DNA from: Clostridiales bacterium UBA3705
Lineage (GTDB): Bacteria > Bacillota_A > Clostridia > Oscillospirales > Oscillospiraceae
Reading direction: 5' to 3'
DNA length: 8,613 nucleotides
Assembly (NCBI GenBank): GCA_002372735.1
Contig: DFIE01000113.1
Span: forward strand, 1 to 8,613
The position numbers were made by a program, and so were the translations under genes. How positions within the stretch are numbered: position 1 is the first letter of the stretch; every line of letters starts with the position of its first letter. The notes under the pieces are model-generated. The model did no database searches. It was not told where the DNA came from and saw only the letters and a program-made list of their open reading frames with translations. Shown one piece after another: positions 6,250 to 8,613 of the stretch.

Positions 6250-7401
6250 TTACAGGGCCAGGCCCCGGGCCCGGCAGGCCGCGGTGATCTGCTGCACCCG
6301 GCTGTCCCAGGAGCAGGCCTTGCCCTGGTCGATCCGCGCCTGGGTGCGGGCGGGGTCGGTGTCCGCCAGGGCCGCCTGGCAGCAGGTGATAAACTCCGCC
6401 TCGCTGCGGGCAATGTGGATCCAGGGGGCGTAGTCCAGCACCTGCAGGGGCATGGCCGTGGAGACAATGGGCTTGCCGGTGGCCAGGTATTCGTAAAACT
6501 TCAGGGGGCTGACGTCCACGCTGAGCTCGTTGTTGCCAAAGAGGTTGAGACAGGCGTCAAACCGGGCAATGTAGGCCGGCAGCTGCTCGTTGGGCTTCAG
6601 CCCCAAAAAATAGCAGTTGGGCAGCCCCTTCAGCGCCCCCAGGTCGGCCCCGGGCTTCTCCGCGCCGATGAACACAAAGCTCCAGTCCGGCCGGGCCTGG
6701 GCCGCGTGGGCCACATAGCCGTATTCGATGCACTGCTGCAGGGCCCCCACAAAGCCGAACACCGGGCCCTTGCAGACCGGGAAGTCCTCCGGCACCGGCT
6801 GGGGCAGGCTGGCCCGGACAAAGCGCTCGTAATTGGCCCCGTTGGGGATCATCTCCGTGTGGGGGCAGAAGGCCGAAAGCCGCTGGGCCAGGCCCCGGGC
6901 CGTGGCAAAGCACTGGTCCGCCTGCCGGGCCAGGTCCTCCTCCATCCGGTCCACCAGGGCGGGGTTCATGAGCCCGCCGTAGGCCGAGTGCTTGTCCACA
7001 CAGTCGTACACCAGGCCGCTGTGGGGCACGTGGGCCACACAGTCGCAGGCCGTGGGGGAATAGCACCACAAAACGGGCTTTTCAAAGCCGTGCTCCCGCA
7101 TCCGCCGGCGGATGTACCGGGCCTGCCGCCGCTGGTTGAGCCGGTTGATCCACCGGAATTTGTTAAAAAACGGCAGCACCGGCGGGGTGGCGTAGACGTA
7201 CAGCCCCGGCTGCACCTGCTGGGCGGGGGCCTTGCAGGCCCGGAGCTTCTTGCGGGCCTCTGGGTCCTTCAGGGGGGCAAGCCAGGTGACAGGGGGGTCA
7301 AAATACAAAATCTCGGCCCCGGCAATCCGGCTCATCACCTGCTGCTTGCGGGTGGGGATGGGAAACCAGGGGGAGGTGGAAAGGCATACGATTTGATTCA
7401 T
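6250..7401 (-). CDS. GT-B (family 4-like) glycosyltransferase, TuaH-like
   Basis: 383 aa from the ATG at 7401. The frame is open 22 codons further upstream, but that would start before the promoter; AAAGGAG 7 nt before the ATG at 7401 decides the start. No signal peptide or membrane segment is seen, so it should act in the cytoplasm or at the inner membrane face, transferring sugar from an activated nucleotide donor. Visible motifs are YDCVD (132-136), IPNGANYERF (185-194), a C-terminal Rossmann start FGFVGALQQCIEYGYV (215-230) and the donor-site signature PLKFYEYLATGKP (299-311, E304). This pattern resembles TuaH of teichuronic acid synthesis and related polymer glycosyltransferases. The exact sugar and acceptor cannot be read from sequence. 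It is the first gene of a unit with a two-component system, which is unusual because the rest of a polysaccharide locus is absent. Confidence 0.88.
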   Translation of the reverse strand: MNQIVCLSTSPWFPIPTRKQQVMSRIAGAEILYFDPPVTWLAPLKDPEARKKLRACKAPAQQVQPGLYVYATPPVLPFFNKFRWINRLNQRRQARYIRRRMREHGFEKPVLWCYSPTACDCVAHVPHSGLVYDCVDKHSAYGGLMNPALVDRMEEDLARQADQCFATARGLAQRLSAFCPHTEMIPNGANYERFVRASLPQPVPEDFPVCKGPVFGFVGALQQCIEYGYVAHAAQARPDWSFVFIGAEKPGADLGALKGLPNCYFLGLKPNEQLPAYIARFDACLNLFGNNELSVDVSPLKFYEYLATGKPIVSTAMPLQVLDYAPWIHIARSEAEFITCCQAALADTDPARTQARIDQGKACSWDSRVQQITAACRARGLAL

Positions 7402-7438
7402 GGCCGGGCTCCTTTGATGGGAAATGTCTGTTTCTCTT

Positions 7439-7467
7439 AGCATATCACGCCAAGGCGGCAAAGTCAA
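7439..7467 (-). promoter_or_regulatory. Sigma-A-type promoter of the glycosyltransferase-regulator-kinase operon
   Basis: On the minus strand TTGACT (7467-7462), a 17-bp spacer and TATGCT (7444-7439) give a predicted start near 7432 and a leader of about 31 nt. The spacer contains the quasi-palindrome CGCC-TT-GGCG, which could be an operator but may be chance in GC-rich DNA. Confidence 0.8.
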
Positions 7468-7471
7468 GAAA

Positions 7472-7495
7472 TCCCGGCCCTTTACAAATCCGGGA
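7472..7495. promoter_or_regulatory. Dyad between two back-to-back promoters
   Basis: TCCCGG (7472-7477) and CCGGGA (7490-7495) form an inverted repeat enclosing the -35 box of lepA and lying 4 bp beyond the -35 of the divergent operon. A protein bound here could affect both promoters. It is short and GC-rich, so significance is uncertain. Confidence 0.3.
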
Positions 7496-7509
7496 AGTTT
7501 TGCTATAAT
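7481..7509 (+). promoter_or_regulatory. Sigma-A-type promoter of lepA
   Basis: TTTACA (7481-7486), a 17-bp spacer and a perfect TATAAT (7504-7509) precede lepA, with transcription expected near 7516. The ~67-nt leader includes a small stem CGCCTG/CAGGCG (7541-7546, 7553-7558) upstream of the ribosome site; no known riboswitch is recognised. Confidence 0.82.
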
Positions 7510-7582
7510 ACAGAAAACAGTGTAAAGTAGGGGGTTTGTGCGCCTGTGGCCGCAGGCGGCGCCCCGGATTGAGGTGGATCAG

Positions 7583-8613
7583 TTGACCGACTTAAATCAT
7601 ATCCGTAATTTTTCCATCGTCGCCCATATCGACCACGGCAAATCCACCCTGGCCGACCGGCTGCTGGAGGAGACCAACACCGTGGACAAACGGGAGATGG
7701 AGGAGCAGATCCTGGACAATATGGAGCTGGAGCGGGAGCGGGGCATCACCATCAAGGCCCGGGCCGTCAAGCTCAACTACCGGGCCGACAACGGGGAGGA
7801 CTACGTCCTGAACCTGATCGACACCCCGGGGCACGTGGACTTCAACTATGAGGTCTCCCGCTCCCTCACCGCCTGCGAGGGCGCAGTGCTGGTGGTGGAC
7901 GCCTCCCAGGGCATTGAGGCCCAAACCCTGGCCAACACCTACCTGGCCATTGACGCCGGGCTGGAGGTGCTGCCGGTGGTGAATAAAATCGACCTGCCCG
8001 CGGCCCGGCCCCAGGAGGTCAAGCAGGAGATTGAGGACGTCATCGGCATCCCCGCCCTGGACGCCCCGGAGATCTCCGCCAAAAACGGCATCAACATCCA
8101 CGCCGTGCTGGAGATGGTGGTCCGGGACGTGCCGCCCCCCACCGGCGACCGGGAGGCCCCCCTCCAGGCCCTGATCTTTGACAGCCAGTACGACAGCTAC
8201 CGGGGCGTGGTGGTCTATCTGCGGGTGATGAACGGCACCATCCGGCCGGGCATGGACGTGAAAATGATGGCCTCCGGCGCGGTGTACAAGGTGGTGGAGT
8301 GCGGCTATCTGCACCCCAAGGGCATGGTGCCCGCCGACGCCCTGGGCGCCGGCGAGGTGGGCTATCTCACCGCCTCCATCAAAACCATCTCTGACACCCG
8401 GGTGGGCGACACCGTCACCGGGGCGGAGCGGCCTGCAAGCGCCCCCCTGCCCGGCTACAAAACCTGCCAGCCCATGGTCTTCTCCGGCGTGTACCCCGCC
8501 GACGGGTCCAAGTACGGCGATTTGCGGGACGCCCTGGAAAAGCTGAAGCTGAACGACGCCTCCATGAGCTACACCCAGGAAAACTCCATTGCCCTGGGCT
8601 TCGGCTTCCGCTG
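7583..8613 (+). CDS. lepA: Elongation factor 4, LepA (C-terminus beyond window)
   Basis: The first 343 codons plus two bases of a translational GTPase normally about 600 aa long. LepA binds the ribosome in a GTP-dependent way and has been linked to back-translocation and initiation/assembly quality control. GTPase motifs are complete: G1 AHIDHGKST (14-22), switch I region RGITIK (53-58), G3 DTPGHVDF (80-87), G4 NKID (134-137) and G5 SAK (around 172). The segment [12 protein letters not shown] and the text after G4 match LepA rather than TypA or EF-G. Domain II begins about 185 and the window ends inside the later domains. The start is taken as TTG at 7583 with GAGGTG 6 nt upstream, giving [10 protein letters not shown]. 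In-frame GTGs at 7574 and 7538 are alternatives but have poorer ribosome sites. It is transcribed away from the envelope operon. Confidence 0.96.
   Translation, partial: MTDLNHIRNFSIVAHIDHGKSTLADRLLEETNTVDKREMEEQILDNMELERERGITIKARAVKLNYRADNGEDYVLNLIDTPGHVDFNYEVSRSLTACEGAVLVVDASQGIEAQTLANTYLAIDAGLEVLPVVNKIDLPAARPQEVKQEIEDVIGIPALDAPEISAKNGINIHAVLEMVVRDVPPPTGDREAPLQALIFDSQYDSYRGVVVYLRVMNGTIRPGMDVKMMASGAVYKVVECGYLHPKGMVPADALGAGEVGYLTASIKTISDTRVGDTVTGAERPASAPLPGYKTCQPMVFSGVYPADGSKYGDLRDALEKLKLNDASMSYTQENSIALGFGFR

Noticed and set aside
6415..7440. A 341-codon plus-strand open frame across the glycosyltransferase
   Set aside because: Same cause: antisense shadow of a GC3-rich gene, with no promoter or ribosome site of its own.
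7402..7467. Upstream extension of the glycosyltransferase to the ATG at 7467
   Set aside because: It would start inside the -35 box of the promoter. The ATG at 7401 has a ribosome site and the N-terminus typical of the family.
7592..8314. A 240-codon minus-strand open frame opposite lepA
   Set aside because: The plus strand encodes unmistakable LepA GTPase motifs; the minus frame is His/Gly/Val-rich and domainless.
1..8613. CRISPR array, tRNA, insertion sequence or attachment site
   Set aside because: No regularly spaced direct repeats, cloverleaf sequences, transposase motifs or terminal inverted repeats were seen on either strand.

Overview
The window is high-GC DNA with strong third-position G/C bias. 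Together with SLH-domain surface proteins, PhoR/OmpR-type two-component genes and sigma-A-type promoters, this suggests a gut Clostridia of the Oscillospiraceae type (Flavonifractor/Lawsonibacter-like). That placement is inference from sequence style; no rRNA or other taxonomic marker is present.

Layout. Positions 1-3650 (minus) hold the first 1216 codons of a very large secreted surface protein whose 3' end lies beyond the left edge. In order it has a signal peptide, a CotH-type atypical kinase domain, a discoidin-like region, two copies of a ~100-residue beta-rich repeat separated by a small CxH/CxxC element, a FIVAR helical module, a Pro/Asp/Thr stalk and SLH cell-wall anchoring repeats. 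The 3651-3949 intergenic region carries the promoter of this gene, two AAACGTTT palindromes exactly 22 bp apart, and an opposed promoter for a tiny plus-strand gene. That gene (3950-4078, 42 aa, unrecognised) has a near-consensus promoter, a stable 5' hairpin, a good Shine-Dalgarno and a strong terminator. Between 3776 and 3859 I see no recognised element.

Positions 4127-7401 (minus) form a three-gene unit: a TuaH-like GT-B glycosyltransferase, then an OmpR-family response regulator, then a membrane sensor histidine kinase that overlaps the regulator by 4 nt. It has its own promoter and ends in a bidirectional terminator shared with the small gene. On the right, 7583-8613 (plus) is the first ~344 codons of lepA (elongation factor 4), divergently transcribed from the glycosyltransferase unit; both -10/-35 promoters can be read in the 181-bp gap.

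How the genes fit together. Apart from the housekeeping lepA, the theme is the cell envelope: a wall-anchored extracellular kinase-like protein, a glycosyltransferase resembling those for anionic wall polymers, and an envelope-sensing two-component system with a striking acidic external segment. The most unusual items are the surface CotH kinase architecture, the orphan 42-aa gene between stable hairpins, and the paired palindromes between the two.
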